Shown: positions 33,949-41,913, numbered from the stretch's first letter. The stretch: DNA of 64,000 nucleotides from Streptomyces hoynatensis (GCF_003626535.1 NZ_RBAL01000001.1:62001-126000), one strand, 5' to 3'. A program made the numbers and translations. Notes: generated from the letters alone by a model not told the origin.

Positions 33949-34187
33949 GGGGTGGACGCTACGGAGTCGCGCTCCTGGAGGCGATCCTGCGGGCCCCCAG
34001 GGGCGGGGTGGGGCTAACCCGAGCCTGCGTGCCGACGGGCCGAGGTGACGGGGACGGCCGGTCGGCGCCTGGCGCGCGGGGTCGGCGGTGCGCGGGTTGC
34101 CCGCTCGGCGGCGACGGTTCGCCGCCAACTGCCCGGCGGGGGAGCGAAGGCCGGGGCGGTGGCGGAACGGGGGCTCAGCGGGCGGGG

Positions 34188-34892
34188 GCCTGGGTAGGCG
34201 CCGAGGTCGTGGTGGGGGTGGAGGAAGTCCACCGGGAGGTTGGCGCCCCACAGCGGCCGGTAGTGGTCGAGGCCGCGGCCCTGGAAGGCGAGGCCGGCCG
34301 AGGGGTGGTTGGGGCCCTCCAGGGCCCACCAGTTGTCCCAGTCCCAGACCACGGCCACCTCGGCCGTCTCGGCCCGGCCGCCCGCAAGGCCGGCCAGCGT
34401 GCGCAGGTCGCGGCCGAGTTCGGTGACCTCGCGCCAGGTGCGGGTGCGGGTGCCGCCGTGCGGGAGCATCGCGGAGCGGAACCGTTCGGCCCCCGCCCGG
34501 GACTGGCGCCACTGGAAGCACATCACCGAGTCCGAGCCGCGCGCCGGCGCCTGGAGGGACCGGACGCGCAGCTGACCCGCGGGCCGTGCGGAGTTGCGGC
34601 GGCGCGGGACGTTGGCGCCGGTGGCCGACTCCGGCAGCAGCCAGGGCCTTCCACCGCGCAGGGAGCGCATCAGGTCGAAGTTGCAGGCGGCGAGCAACTG
34701 CCCCTCGGGGTCCGAGGAGTCGGGGTAGACGTCGATCGTGGCCACGTCCTCCTCGGCCGCCCAGCGCCGGCAGTCCAGGTGCTGGAAGGAGGCCGTGAAG
34801 TTGGTGGGGACCGGCACCTGCGGGGTGTGGTGGCGGATGATGTCGCGTTCCGCGGTGAAGCATTCGAGCGCGGCCTGGTCGTACGGTTGGCT
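34188..34892 (-). pseudogene. Truncated GH42 beta-galactosidase fragment
   Basis: The frame reads ALECFTAERDIIRHHTPQVPVPTN, then YPDSSDPEGQLLAACNFDLMRSL, GGRPWLLPESATGANV with the candidate nucleophile Glu, DSVMCFQWRQSRAGAE, and VVWDWDNWWALEGPN. In order, these match the middle of GH42 beta-galactosidases. The N-terminal third with the acid/base Glu and the C-terminal domain are missing. The fragment abuts the methyltransferase stop at 34895 and runs into low-complexity sequence near 34188. There is no start codon with a ribosome site. I read it as a relic left by a deletion on both sides. Confidence 0.8.
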
Positions 34893-34894
34893 GC

Positions 34895-35659
34895 CTAGGC
34901 CCGGGTGAGGGCCACCGTCCGCAGGCCGCCGGGGCCGGTCTGCTGGCGGGTGACGCGCAGCCCGGCGACGCGGAACTGTTCCAGCACCCAGTCGTGGGCG
35001 AGCCGCAGCGTGCGGTAGCTGTGGGCGTGCAGGGTCCAGTCGCCCGAGGGCCCCCTGCGGTGGATCAGGTCGTGCACCAGCACGGTGTAGTCGTTGAAGT
35101 CCTCCGGATACTCCAGGAAACAGGTCATGATCCGGTCCTCGGTGGCCCGGATCGGAAGGAAACGGTCGGTCCCGGTCAGCGGGACGGTCAGGTCCCGGTA
35201 GGCGAACAGGGCCGTGCCCTCCGGCGCCAGCGCCGCGGCCACCCGGGCGAACAGGGCCGCCACGTCTCCCCTGGTCGGCAGTTGCGTCAGCGTGTCGCCC
35301 AGGCAGACGACGGCCCCCGCGGAGCCTGGGCGCACCAGCCGGGGCAGCGCGGTGCGCACATCCGCCTGCACGGTCCGCACCGCGGGCGTTCCGGCCGCGT
35401 GCGTGGCCAGTTCGTCGAGCAGCGGCCGGCTCAGGTCGACGGCGAGGACGGGGTCGAAGCCGAGTTCGGCCAGGGCGAGACTCGTGTGCCCGGGGCCGCA
35501 CCCGAGATCCACCGCGAGCGGGCCCGCGGCGCCCGGCGTCACGCCCCACTCCGCCAAGAGGGCACGCTGGGCCGCGGCCAGCGCCCCGAGGTCGCCTCCC
35601 AGCATCCACGTGTAGTGCTCGGCGAGGAACCGGTCGTAGTGGTCGACGGCAGTCGTCAT
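34895..35659 (-). CDS. Class I SAM-dependent methyltransferase
   Basis: This is a 254-residue methyltransferase (start ATG at 35659; a GGGAG element lies inside the palindrome at 35661-35674). The SAM-binding motif I is VDLGCGPGHTSLALAELG, followed by AVDLSRPLL at the end of strand 2, and motif VVCLGDTLTQLP at strand 4. The C-terminal part has LVHDLIHRRGPSGDWTLHAHSYRT. The methyl acceptor is not evident. The gene diverges from an Lrp-family regulator, which may control it. The 14-bp AGGGAGCGCTCCCT palindrome overlapping its ribosome site implies a LacI-type repressor as well. Confidence 0.88.
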   Translation of the reverse strand: MTTAVDHYDRFLAEHYTWMLGGDLGALAAAQRALLAEWGVTPGAAGPLAVDLGCGPGHTSLALAELGFDPVLAVDLSRPLLDELATHAAGTPAVRTVQADVRTALPRLVRPGSAGAVVCLGDTLTQLPTRGDVAALFARVAAALAPEGTALFAYRDLTVPLTGTDRFLPIRATEDRIMTCFLEYPEDFNDYTVLVHDLIHRRGPSGDWTLHAHSYRTLRLAHDWVLEQFRVAGLRVTRQQTGPGGLRTVALTRA

Positions 35660-35660
35660 G

Positions 35661-35674
35661 AGGGAGCGCTCCCT
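35661..35674. promoter_or_regulatory. LacI-type palindrome over the methyltransferase ribosome site
   Basis: AGGGAGCGCTCCCT is a perfect palindrome with the same 12-bp core (GGGAGCGCTCCC) as the box at 11419-11432; only the outermost pair differs. It lies 1 bp before the methyltransferase ATG on the minus strand. Confidence 0.55.
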
Positions 35675-35731
35675 GGTCGTCCGGCAGGAGAGGAGAAATC
35701 TAGAGCCTGATGCGGAACGTTGGGGGCTCGC

Positions 35732-35746
35732 CCGAACGATATTCGG
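35732..35746. promoter_or_regulatory. Inverted repeat upstream of the Lrp-family gene
   Basis: The sequence is CCGAA-CGATA-TTCGG, a 15-bp dyad with an AT-rich centre. Lrp/AsnC regulators commonly bind such dyads and repress their own genes. It lies 22 bp before the preferred ATG at 35769 and 72 bp before the divergent methyltransferase start. Confidence 0.5.
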
Positions 35747-35768
35747 AAGCAGGGGGAGAATGGCGGCC

Positions 35769-36248
35769 ATGGACGACATTGATTCGGCGATCCTGGGTCA
35801 CCTGCAGCGCGATGCACGGCTCACCAACCGGGAACTGGCCCAGAAGGTGGGCATCGCACCCTCCACCTGCCTGGAGCGGGTCAGGTCCCTGCGGGCCCGC
35901 GGGGTCATCACCGGATTCCACGCGGCGGTGCAACCCCGGCTGCTCGGACGTGCGTTGCAGGCGCTGGTCTTCGCCAGGCTGCGGCCGCTGAGCCGGGAGG
36001 TGATCTCCGGGTTCCAGGTGTACCTGAGCGAGTTGCCCGAGGTGGTGTCCGTCTACGTCGTCTCGGGGGACGACGACTTCATCGTGCACGTGGCCGTGCC
36101 GGACATCGAGCAGTTGCACGCCTTCCTGATGGACAGGTTCAGCGCCCGCCGCGAGGTCGTCCGGTTCCGCAGCTCGGTGATCTACCAGCAGACCGGCACC
36201 CGGGTCCTGGCCCCCATGACCGGCTCCACGTACGGCGAGGAGCCGTAG
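35769..36248 (+). CDS. Lrp/AsnC-family transcriptional regulator
   Basis: The ATG at 35769 is preferred over the ATG at 35760 because GGGGGAG lies about 10 nt upstream of it. The 159-residue product starts with the winged helix-turn-helix (IDSAILGHLQRDARLTNRELAQKVGIAPSTCLERVRSL when read in parts) and continues into the RAM/AsnC ligand domain (FQVYLSELPEVVSVYVVSGDDDFIVHVAVPD in parts). That domain forms octamers and usually binds amino acids. It is divergent from the methyltransferase gene; autoregulation through the dyad at 35732-35746 is likely. Confidence 0.92.
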   Translation: MDDIDSAILGHLQRDARLTNRELAQKVGIAPSTCLERVRSLRARGVITGFHAAVQPRLLGRALQALVFARLRPLSREVISGFQVYLSELPEVVSVYVVSGDDDFIVHVAVPDIEQLHAFLMDRFSARREVVRFRSSVIYQQTGTRVLAPMTGSTYGEEP

Positions 36249-36254
36249 GCGGCC

Positions 36255-36332
36255 CGCCGGCTCGCCGGCTCGCCGGTCCGCCGGTCCGACGGTCCGCCGG
36301 TCCGCCGGTCCGACGGCTCGACGGTTCGCCGG
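36255..36332. repeat. 8-bp tandem repeat (CCGGTCCG type)
   Basis: About nine units of CCGGTCCG or CCGGCTCG, some with GACGG in place of GCCGG, run directly after the Lrp-family stop. No coding or terminator function is evident beyond local hairpin potential. Confidence 0.65.
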
Positions 36333-36415
36333 ATGCGCCGCTCGCCGGCGGACCGGGGCCCGCGGGGGGCGCTCGGCCCTACGATGGGACGGCTGTGCCC
36401 GCGGAGGAGGGACGT

Positions 36416-36820
36416 GTGGAGAACCAGGAGACGCCAGGTTCGGGCTCCGGTCAGCCCCTGCGCCGGGGGCAGGGGGAGCTGGAGGCCCTGGTGCTGTCCG
36501 CGTTGCGCGCCGCCTCGGGACCGGTGACCGCGCACTGGATTCAGGCGGAGCTGGGCGGGGACCTGGCGTACAGCACGGTCATGACGATCCTCTCCAGGCT
36601 GCTGGCCAAGCAGGCGGTGACCAGGGAGCGTTCGGGCCGCGCCTACCTGTGGCGGCCCGTGGCGGACGTGCCGGGGCTGGCCGCCCTGCGGATGCGCCGG
36701 GTACTGGAGGCGGAGGCCGACCGGGAGGCGGTGCTGGCCAGCTTCGTTTCCGCGCTCTCCCCCGACGACGAGCGCTTACTGCGCGACCTGCTGTCGGGCA
36801 CGGAGCAGTCAGGAGAGTGA
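36416..36820 (+). CDS. BlaI/MecI/CopY-family repressor
   Basis: The GTG at 36416 has GGAGGAGGGA 4-5 nt upstream and is preferred to the GTG at 36395. The 134-residue product has the penicillinase-repressor winged helix: ELEALVLSALRAASGPVTAHWIQAEL, AYSTVMTILSRLLAKQAVTRERSGRAYLWRP (in parts). A C-terminal dimerisation helix follows (SFVSALSPDDERLLRDLL). The codon at 36776-36778 is TTA, implying bldA dependence. The next gene, 4 bp away, encodes an M56-like membrane metalloprotease, as in the blaI-blaR1/mecI-mecR1 pairs, but without a penicillin sensor domain. -10-like TACGAT lies at 36380-36385. Confidence 0.9.
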   Translation: MENQETPGSGSGQPLRRGQGELEALVLSALRAASGPVTAHWIQAELGGDLAYSTVMTILSRLLAKQAVTRERSGRAYLWRPVADVPGLAALRMRRVLEAEADREAVLASFVSALSPDDERLLRDLLSGTEQSGE

Positions 36821-36824
36821 CGCG

Positions 36825-37748
36825 GTGGGGGTCTTCGTCTTCCTGCCGCTGGTGCTGCCGTTGACCGCCTGGCCGATCGCGCGGCTGGCCGAGCAGCACC
36901 TGCACCCGCGGGCGACCGCCCGCCTGCTCACCGGCGCGGCCGCCGTTCTGGCCGTGTGCAGCACGCTGTGCCTGTCGCTGATCATGATCGTGGGCACCGC
37001 GCAACTGCCGGGAAACCCGCTGCCCGACGGGTGGTCGCACCCCGAGGTGCGGGCGGCGGTGCCCTGCGACAGGTTCGCGGGACGCGCGGCCATTCCCGCG
37101 CTTCTCGCGGTCGCGGTGGCCTGCGGCCACACGCTGTGGCGCCGGCACCGGATCGTCCGCGGCGTGCGGGAGTCGCTGACCGGACTGCCCGCCTGCCAGG
37201 TGGCCGTGCTGCCGGACGAACGGCCCTACGCCTTCACCCTCCCCGGCCGCCACGGCCGCATCGTGGTGTCCGCCGCGATCCTGGGCGGCCTGACCAGCGG
37301 GGAGCGGCGGGCGCTGTTCGCCCACGAGCGCGCGCACGTGTCCGGAGGGCACCACCGGTACCTGCTGGTCGCCCAACTGGCCGCCAGGGCCCATCCGTTG
37401 CTTCGGCCCCTGCGCACCGCCGTGGCCTACAACCTGGAGCGCTGGGCCGACGAGGACGCGGCGCAGGTGGTGGGGAACCGCCTCGTGACGGCGCGGGCCG
37501 TGGGCAAGGCCGCCCTGCTCACCCCGTCGGCGGGCCCCCTTCCCGCCTTTGCCGCGCCGGGGCCGGTACCGCGCCGGGTCGCGGCGCTGCTCGCCCCGCC
37601 GCCCCCGTCCCGCACCTGGCCGCCCGCGCGCACGCCCACGGGCCTCGCCGCCTGGATGGCCGCCGGCGGCACCGCCGCCTCGGCCCTGTCCTCGCTCAAC
37701 GCGGCGAGCGCGCTGATCGTCATCCTCCACGCCGCGGCGGCCTCCTGA
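36825..37748 (+). CDS. M56/M48-type membrane metalloprotease (BlaR1-like without sensor domain)
   Basis: The GTG at 36825 has AGGAGAG 7 nt upstream, inside the end of the repressor gene. The 307-residue product has hydrophobic segments at about 1-20, 33-60, 85-105 and near the C-terminus. The zinc protease motif is FAHERAHVSGGHH (HExxH), with the third ligand probably in LERWADEDAA. This is the topology of BlaR1/MecR1 minus the extracellular penicillin-binding domain. The likely role is cleavage of the adjacent BlaI-type repressor, or of another target, in response to a membrane or envelope signal. Confidence 0.88.
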   Translation: MGVFVFLPLVLPLTAWPIARLAEQHLHPRATARLLTGAAAVLAVCSTLCLSLIMIVGTAQLPGNPLPDGWSHPEVRAAVPCDRFAGRAAIPALLAVAVACGHTLWRRHRIVRGVRESLTGLPACQVAVLPDERPYAFTLPGRHGRIVVSAAILGGLTSGERRALFAHERAHVSGGHHRYLLVAQLAARAHPLLRPLRTAVAYNLERWADEDAAQVVGNRLVTARAVGKAALLTPSAGPLPAFAAPGPVPRRVAALLAPPPPSRTWPPARTPTGLAAWMAAGGTAASALSSLNAASALIVILHAAAAS

Positions 37749-38592
37749 GCCCGCCCACCCCCCGGTGGCAGGTCAACGCCGGGCCGCTGCCGGGGGGTTG
37801 ACGTACCCCCACCGGGCCCCACCCTCTCCCGTCGATGTCCGCCACCCTCGGGCGTCTTCCGCCACCCTCCGCCGCGCAGCCCCGCCCACCCGCGACCGCG
37901 CGGGCCAGACCCACACCCGACGGCTCGTCCGGTCCGGCAGGGCGTTGCGTCTGCATCGGTCCGGGGGTGCCGGGGGAAGCGCGGCCGGCACGGGGGGAAC
38001 GCGCGGGCGGGGCGAGGGGGATTCGGTTGCGCTCGATGTGATCGGGGTCTCGCGCAGTCGCCATGTTCGACAGTAGTGTAGAAGTATGGTCGCGGTTGGC
38101 CCGATGGCGGGCGGACCACGGCCGTTGCCGCCCCGCGCGCCGCGCCCCGCCGCCGGTTTTCCGCCGGCCGGAGGGTGGCCGGGCGAGCCGGGGGCGGGTA
38201 GGGCGACGACTGCGATGGTTGGTGGAGTGGTGGCAGTGCTTCGGCTGGGCGGCGATCGCGCGGTCGCACATGTGAACGAGTGTGCCGTCCGGGTTCGGGG
38301 AGGGCTTCGTCGCTTCCTCCCCGGGGAAAGACCGCGCGCCTCGGCCGGGTAGGGGGAGCACCCGGCCGAGGCGCCTGGGCGGGAACTGCCGGCCGAACGC
38401 GCGGGAGGGCCCCGGCTAGTGCGCGACGTTCCGGGCGGAGCCCTCCGGTTGAGGTTGCTCCGGCCGAAGCCCGCTGGGGAGGCATCTCGGGGACACCGGT
38501 GGGCCACCGGGAGATGTCGCCGGGGCGGGTTCCCCTGGAGGGAGCGTCGCTGCGCTCCCCGGTGCGGCCCCTGGCCAGTCCCCGGTGGAGAA
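37749..38592. other. Gene-free stretch after the BlaI/M56 operon
   Basis: I find no frame with both a ribosome site and normal codon bias on either strand. A short AT-richer patch at 38060-38090 (TTCGACAGTAGTGTAGAAGT) looks promoter-like towards the minus strand, where a frame beginning MATARDPDHIERNRIPLA follows but soon degenerates. It could be the stub of a decayed gene. Confidence 0.45.
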
Positions 38593-38682
38593 GCCGGAGC
38601 AAGCCGGAGTAATGCAGAGCAATACAGGGCAGCCCAGAGCAACCCGGAGTAACCCGGAGCAATCCAGGGCAAACCCGAGCAA
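38593..38682. repeat. Nine head-to-tail 10-bp repeats
   Basis: Units read GCCGGAGCAA, GCCGGAGTAA, TGCAGAGCAA, TACAGGGCAG, CCCAGAGCAA, CCCGGAGTAA, CCCGGAGCAA, TCCAGGGCAA and ACCCGAGCAA. The shared core is (C/G)NG-AG(C/T)AA. The 10-bp period is close to one helical turn, so the AA steps fall on one face of the DNA. No gene covers the array. Confidence 0.75.
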
Positions 38683-38803
38683 TGAGGCGGTGCGGCGGGG
38701 TGGCGGTGGGCCCGGGGCGCCTCGGGCTCCGCGTGCCTCCGGCCTTCCCGGTGCGCAACCGGCCCCGGCGGCAAGCCGTTACCTCGCTCTTGATTTCATT
38801 TTC

Positions 38804-38846
38804 GGTTCGTTTTCAGTCCGTTTTAGTTGGATACCGGTTCATTTGG
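38804..38846 (+). promoter_or_regulatory. AT-rich leader with 11-bp direct repeats, PHO-box-like
   Basis: The units are GGTTCGTTTTC (38804-38814), AGTCCGTTTTA (38815-38825), a 10-bp spacer unit, and GGTTCATTTGG (38836-38846). The last matches the streptomycete PHO-box pattern GKTCAYYYRS. The patch is the most AT-rich in the region and lies 45-90 bp before the small gene at 38891. Confidence 0.4.
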
Positions 38847-38890
38847 GCTCGCGCCCGGGCGGCGCGGCGGAACGGCGAAAGCTGTGGGCG

Positions 38891-39313
38891 ATGGTCTCTC
38901 GCATTGAGGCGGCGGTCGGCGAGCTGCTGCACCGGCGCGGCTGGCGCAGGGCGTTCACGGTGGCGGAGATGGTCGGCAGATGGGCCGTGCTGGTGGAGGC
39001 GGTCGAGCGGGGGTACCCGGACGGCCCGCAGAGCTACGTCGAGGACCTGGACTGCCGCAACTGGCTGCACGAGGCCTGGCTCCTCCTGGACCACGACACC
39101 ATGGTCGTCTGGAACCAGCGCATCAAGGATCTCGACCTCAGGTTCGTCACCGCGACCGTCTACGACGACGGGGCGGCGCTCGGCCGGCTGCACCCGATCG
39201 CCTCCGACGCGCTCTGGTGGTGGCGCCGCCATCCGCGCCTCCTCACCGGCCCCCTGGGACGCGCCCTCGGCGCCGCGGAGGCCACCGGCGCGGACCCGGG
39301 CGGGGAGCCCTGA
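38891..39313 (+). CDS. Hypothetical protein, 140 aa
   Basis: The ATG at 38891 opens a frame with normal codon bias: MVSRIEAAVGELLHRRGW, then FTVAEMVGRWAVLVEAVERGY, CRNWLHEAWLLLDHDTMVVWNQR, and LHPIASDALWWWRRHPRLL. It is rich in Trp and His/Arg and looks like a compact helical protein. There is no signal or membrane segment. The ribosome site is weak. An AT-rich leader with 11-bp direct repeats precedes it, so it probably has its own regulated promoter. I do not recognise the family. Confidence 0.65.
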   Translation: MVSRIEAAVGELLHRRGWRRAFTVAEMVGRWAVLVEAVERGYPDGPQSYVEDLDCRNWLHEAWLLLDHDTMVVWNQRIKDLDLRFVTATVYDDGAALGRLHPIASDALWWWRRHPRLLTGPLGRALGAAEATGADPGGEP

Positions 39314-39482
39314 ACTCCCGCGGCAGCGGCGGCCCGCGTGAGCGACGGCCCGCGCCCGCGCGCGTCGAGCGGTTCGCGCCCGCGACGGCCCCCCGCGGCG
39401 GGCGGGCCCGCGCCCACCCCCCGCGGTGAGCGCGACCGCCCCGCGGCGGGCGGGCCCGCGTGGCGCGCGCGGGGGGCGTGGG

Positions 39483-41378
39483 TCAGAGGCGTTGCTCCAC
39501 CCGCACCCAGTCGACCTCCAGTTGGACGCCGCCCGCGGCGATGCGGTCGACGCTGGACTGGGGGAGGCCCCAGTAGGGCTGGGTGACGCCGTTGTAGCCC
39601 GCCGGGTAGGCGCCGCCGAGGGCCAGGTTGAGGATGACGTAGTGGTTGTGGTCGAAGACCCACTGGCCGCGGGTGGCCTCGACCTTCTGCCGGGTGAGCT
39701 CGAACACCTGCCGGTCGTCCACGTAGTAGCGCTGCGCGGTGGGCGTCCACTCGACGGCGTAGGTGTGCCACTGGTCGGCGGACTGGCCCGCAGGGAAGTG
39801 CTGGGTGACGCCGATGTTGCCGTCGGCGGAGTAGCCGGGGCCGTGGACGCCGGAGCTGCTCCAGTCCGCGTAGCCGATGTTCTCCATGATGTCGGCCTCG
39901 CCGCTGGCCGGCCAGGAGACGGCCGGGTCGTCGACGTTGCTGCCCAGCAGCCAGAAGGCCGGCCAGAAGCCCTCGCCGACCGGCAGCCTGAGCCGGGCGC
40001 TGACCCGGCCGTAGGTGAAGTCGAACCTCGTGTTGGTGTCGATGCGTCCCGAACTGAAGTCGAAGACCTGCCCGTTGGGCGCGGTGGTGCACCGGGCGCA
40101 GTAGTTCGCCCGCAGGCGGAGGGTGCCGTCGGCGACGGCGATGTTCTGCGGGGAGTCGACGTACGCCTGGGACTCGCCGTTGACGGTGCCCATCGTGGAG
40201 CCGGTGGTGACCACCCGCCACCTGTCGCGGTTCAGCGCGGTGCCGTCGAACTCGTCGAGGAAGGTGGTGCGGTACGCGGCCCCCGAGTCCTGGGGCAGCG
40301 CCGGGTAGGCGGCCGCGTCGCTGCCGCCGGTGCCCCAGACCTGGAACTCGTAGAGCGAGTAGCCGAACTGGGCCGTGGCCGGGGCAGGGTTGTAGAAGGA
40401 ACGCCGCTCCACGCCGAGCATCCGCACGTAGCGGCCGGTGGCCGGCGCACTCAGCCGGACGGTGTCGTGCAGGCCGCTCGCCTCGCCCGGGGACCTGACG
40501 TCGGCGCGGCGGGCGGCGACCTCGGAGGCCGTGGGCTGGTACACGGTGCGCCAGGAGCGGTTGTCGTCGGAGACCTGGAGGCGGTAGTCCACGGCGTACG
40601 CGGCCTGCCAGTACAGGTCGACCGTGTCGATCTGCGCGGTGGCCCCGAGGTCCACGGAGACCCAGCGGTCGGCGTTCCAGTCGCTGGCCCAGCGGCTCTG
40701 GTCCGCCCTGAGGTCGGCGGGGATGCCGCCGTCGGTGACGTAGGCGGGGGAGTGGCCCGCGTCCTGGTAGTAGTTGGTGAACGCCGGGTGGTGGAGGGCC
40801 AGGTTGGCGCGGCCGGTGGAGGCCGGGGCGGGGACGCCGCCGTAGACCTCGAAGGAGTAGAGCGAGTAGCCGTAGGGCGTGGCCCGTTCGATGCCGCGCA
40901 CGCGCACGTACCTGCCGACGGCCTCCTGGGGGTAGGTGTGCAGGTCGACGGTGCCGCCGGTGCCCGCGTTCTCGGTGGAGAAGCTGTGCCAGTCCCGGCC
41001 GTCGGCCGAGACCTCCACGGCGTACCTGCGGCCGTAGGCGGCCTCCCAGGCGAGCCGTACCTCGGTGACGCGGATGGCGGTGCCGAGGTCCACGGAGATC
41101 CAGGCGTCGTCCGCGAAGTTGCTCGACCAGCGGGTGCCGCCGTTCCCGTCGAAGGCGAGGCCCGCGGCCGTGCCGGCGTTCTCCACGCCGGAGGCCGAGA
41201 CGGCCGCGGGGTCGGCCGCGTACGCCGCTGCGGCCCAGTCGGTGTTCCATTCCGCCGCCGCGAGGGCGGGCCCGGCCGGTGCGGCGGCGGCTTCGAGGCC
41301 GGTGCCGGTGACGGCGAGGAGGAGGGCCGCCAGGGCCGTCACGACCCTGGTGCGTGCACGTGTCCGTCTGCGGAACAT
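39483..41378 (-). CDS. Secreted GH16 beta-glucanase with two discoidin-type domains
   Basis: The ATG at 41378 has GGAG 5 nt upstream; the product has 631 residues. An Arg-rich signal peptide (1 to about 41) is followed by two F5/8 type C modules (about 42-180 and 190-350; both with TRW/RW-SD sites, VDLG strands and RYVR endings). A GH16 catalytic domain (about 370-631) ends the protein, with YRTTFLDEFDG, FWPAFWLLGSN, the catalytic GEADIMEN (ExDxxE) and a closing LEVDWVRVEQ. It is typical of endo-beta-1,3-glucanases (laminarinases). The duplicated carbohydrate-binding part suggests attachment to insoluble glucan. A LacI-type palindrome at 41465-41476, 87 bp upstream, points to control by a sugar-responsive repressor. 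Confidence 0.92.
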   Translation of the reverse strand: MFRRRTRARTRVVTALAALLLAVTGTGLEAAAAPAGPALAAAEWNTDWAAAAYAADPAAVSASGVENAGTAAGLAFDGNGGTRWSSNFADDAWISVDLGTAIRVTEVRLAWEAAYGRRYAVEVSADGRDWHSFSTENAGTGGTVDLHTYPQEAVGRYVRVRGIERATPYGYSLYSFEVYGGVPAPASTGRANLALHHPAFTNYYQDAGHSPAYVTDGGIPADLRADQSRWASDWNADRWVSVDLGATAQIDTVDLYWQAAYAVDYRLQVSDDNRSWRTVYQPTASEVAARRADVRSPGEASGLHDTVRLSAPATGRYVRMLGVERRSFYNPAPATAQFGYSLYEFQVWGTGGSDAAAYPALPQDSGAAYRTTFLDEFDGTALNRDRWRVVTTGSTMGTVNGESQAYVDSPQNIAVADGTLRLRANYCARCTTAPNGQVFDFSSGRIDTNTRFDFTYGRVSARLRLPVGEGFWPAFWLLGSNVDDPAVSWPASGEADIMENIGYADWSSSGVHGPGYSADGNIGVTQHFPAGQSADQWHTYAVEWTPTAQRYYVDDRQVFELTRQKVEATRGQWVFDHNHYVILNLALGGAYPAGYNGVTQPYWGLPQSSVDRIAAGGVQLEVDWVRVEQRL

Positions 41379-41464
41379 GGCGCTCCACTTCTGAGGCAGG
41401 GGTGGGGGGTTGCGGGCAGGAGCCCGTGGCGAGAGCCCTGGGGCGGCCCTTGCGAGAGCTGCGG

Positions 41465-41476
41465 GAGAGCGCTCTC
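41465..41476. promoter_or_regulatory. LacI-type palindrome upstream of the GH16 glucanase
   Basis: GAGAGCGCTCTC is a perfect 12-bp palindrome with the AGCGCT centre shared by the boxes at 11419 and 35661, but with different outer bases. That would fit a different LacI-family repressor. Confidence 0.55.
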
Positions 41477-41682
41477 AGGGGATGATCGGAAGCGCATTGC
41501 GTACATGTCAACGACCGCCGCCCGGTTCCGGAACCCGGCTGCCGCCCCCGCCCGGTTCCGGAACCCCGCGGCCGGTCCCCGCCCGGCTCCGGAACCCGGC
41601 GTCCGGCCCTCGCCCGGCTCCCGAACCCGGCGCCCCCGGCCGTCCCCGCCCCCGGGACGCACCCCCGCACACCCCCGGCCGC

Positions 41683-41913
41683 TCAGGCCCGGCGGCGGGG
41701 GTTGCCGGGGGCGAGGTGCCCGGCGGCCCGGATCACCGCGGCCCGGTCGGCGCCGCTGGTGCGGCGCACCGCCAGCTCCACCCGCCGGGTGTGCTCCACC
41801 TCCCGCCTGACCGCCGTCCGGTGCGCCAGCCAGGCGCGGAGCACCCCCGCGAGCACACCGGCGAGCAGCGTCACGGCCCACGGCACCTGCTGGGTGAGGA
41901 AAAGCTTCTCCAT
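41683..41913 (-). CDS. Small single-span membrane protein (76 aa)
   Basis: The ATG at 41913 has a strong AGGAGG site directly upstream. The protein has a short N-terminus, one hydrophobic span (VPWAVTLLAGVLAGVLRAWLA, about residues 11-30 plus flank) and a basic cytoplasmic tail (HRTAVRREVEHTRRVELAVRR). It diverges from the NACHT NTPase gene with 138 bp between starts. I do not recognise the family. The tail and size would suit a membrane anchor or small effector working with the NACHT protein, which is inference from position only. Confidence 0.65.
   Translation of the reverse strand: MEKLFLTQQVPWAVTLLAGVLAGVLRAWLAHRTAVRREVEHTRRVELAVRRTSGADRAAVIRAAGHLAPGNPRRRA

Noticed and set aside
37720..38042. 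Possible small minus-strand gene starting MATARDPDHIERNRIPLA after a promoter-like patch
   Set aside because: Only about 18 residues look protein-like. The rest is Gly/Pro/Arg low complexity and no ribosome site is present. At most it is the stub of a decayed gene.
38593..38682. Plasmid-type replication origin with iterons
   Set aside because: The units are short and degenerate, and no rep gene, DnaA boxes or AT-rich unwinding region is adjacent.
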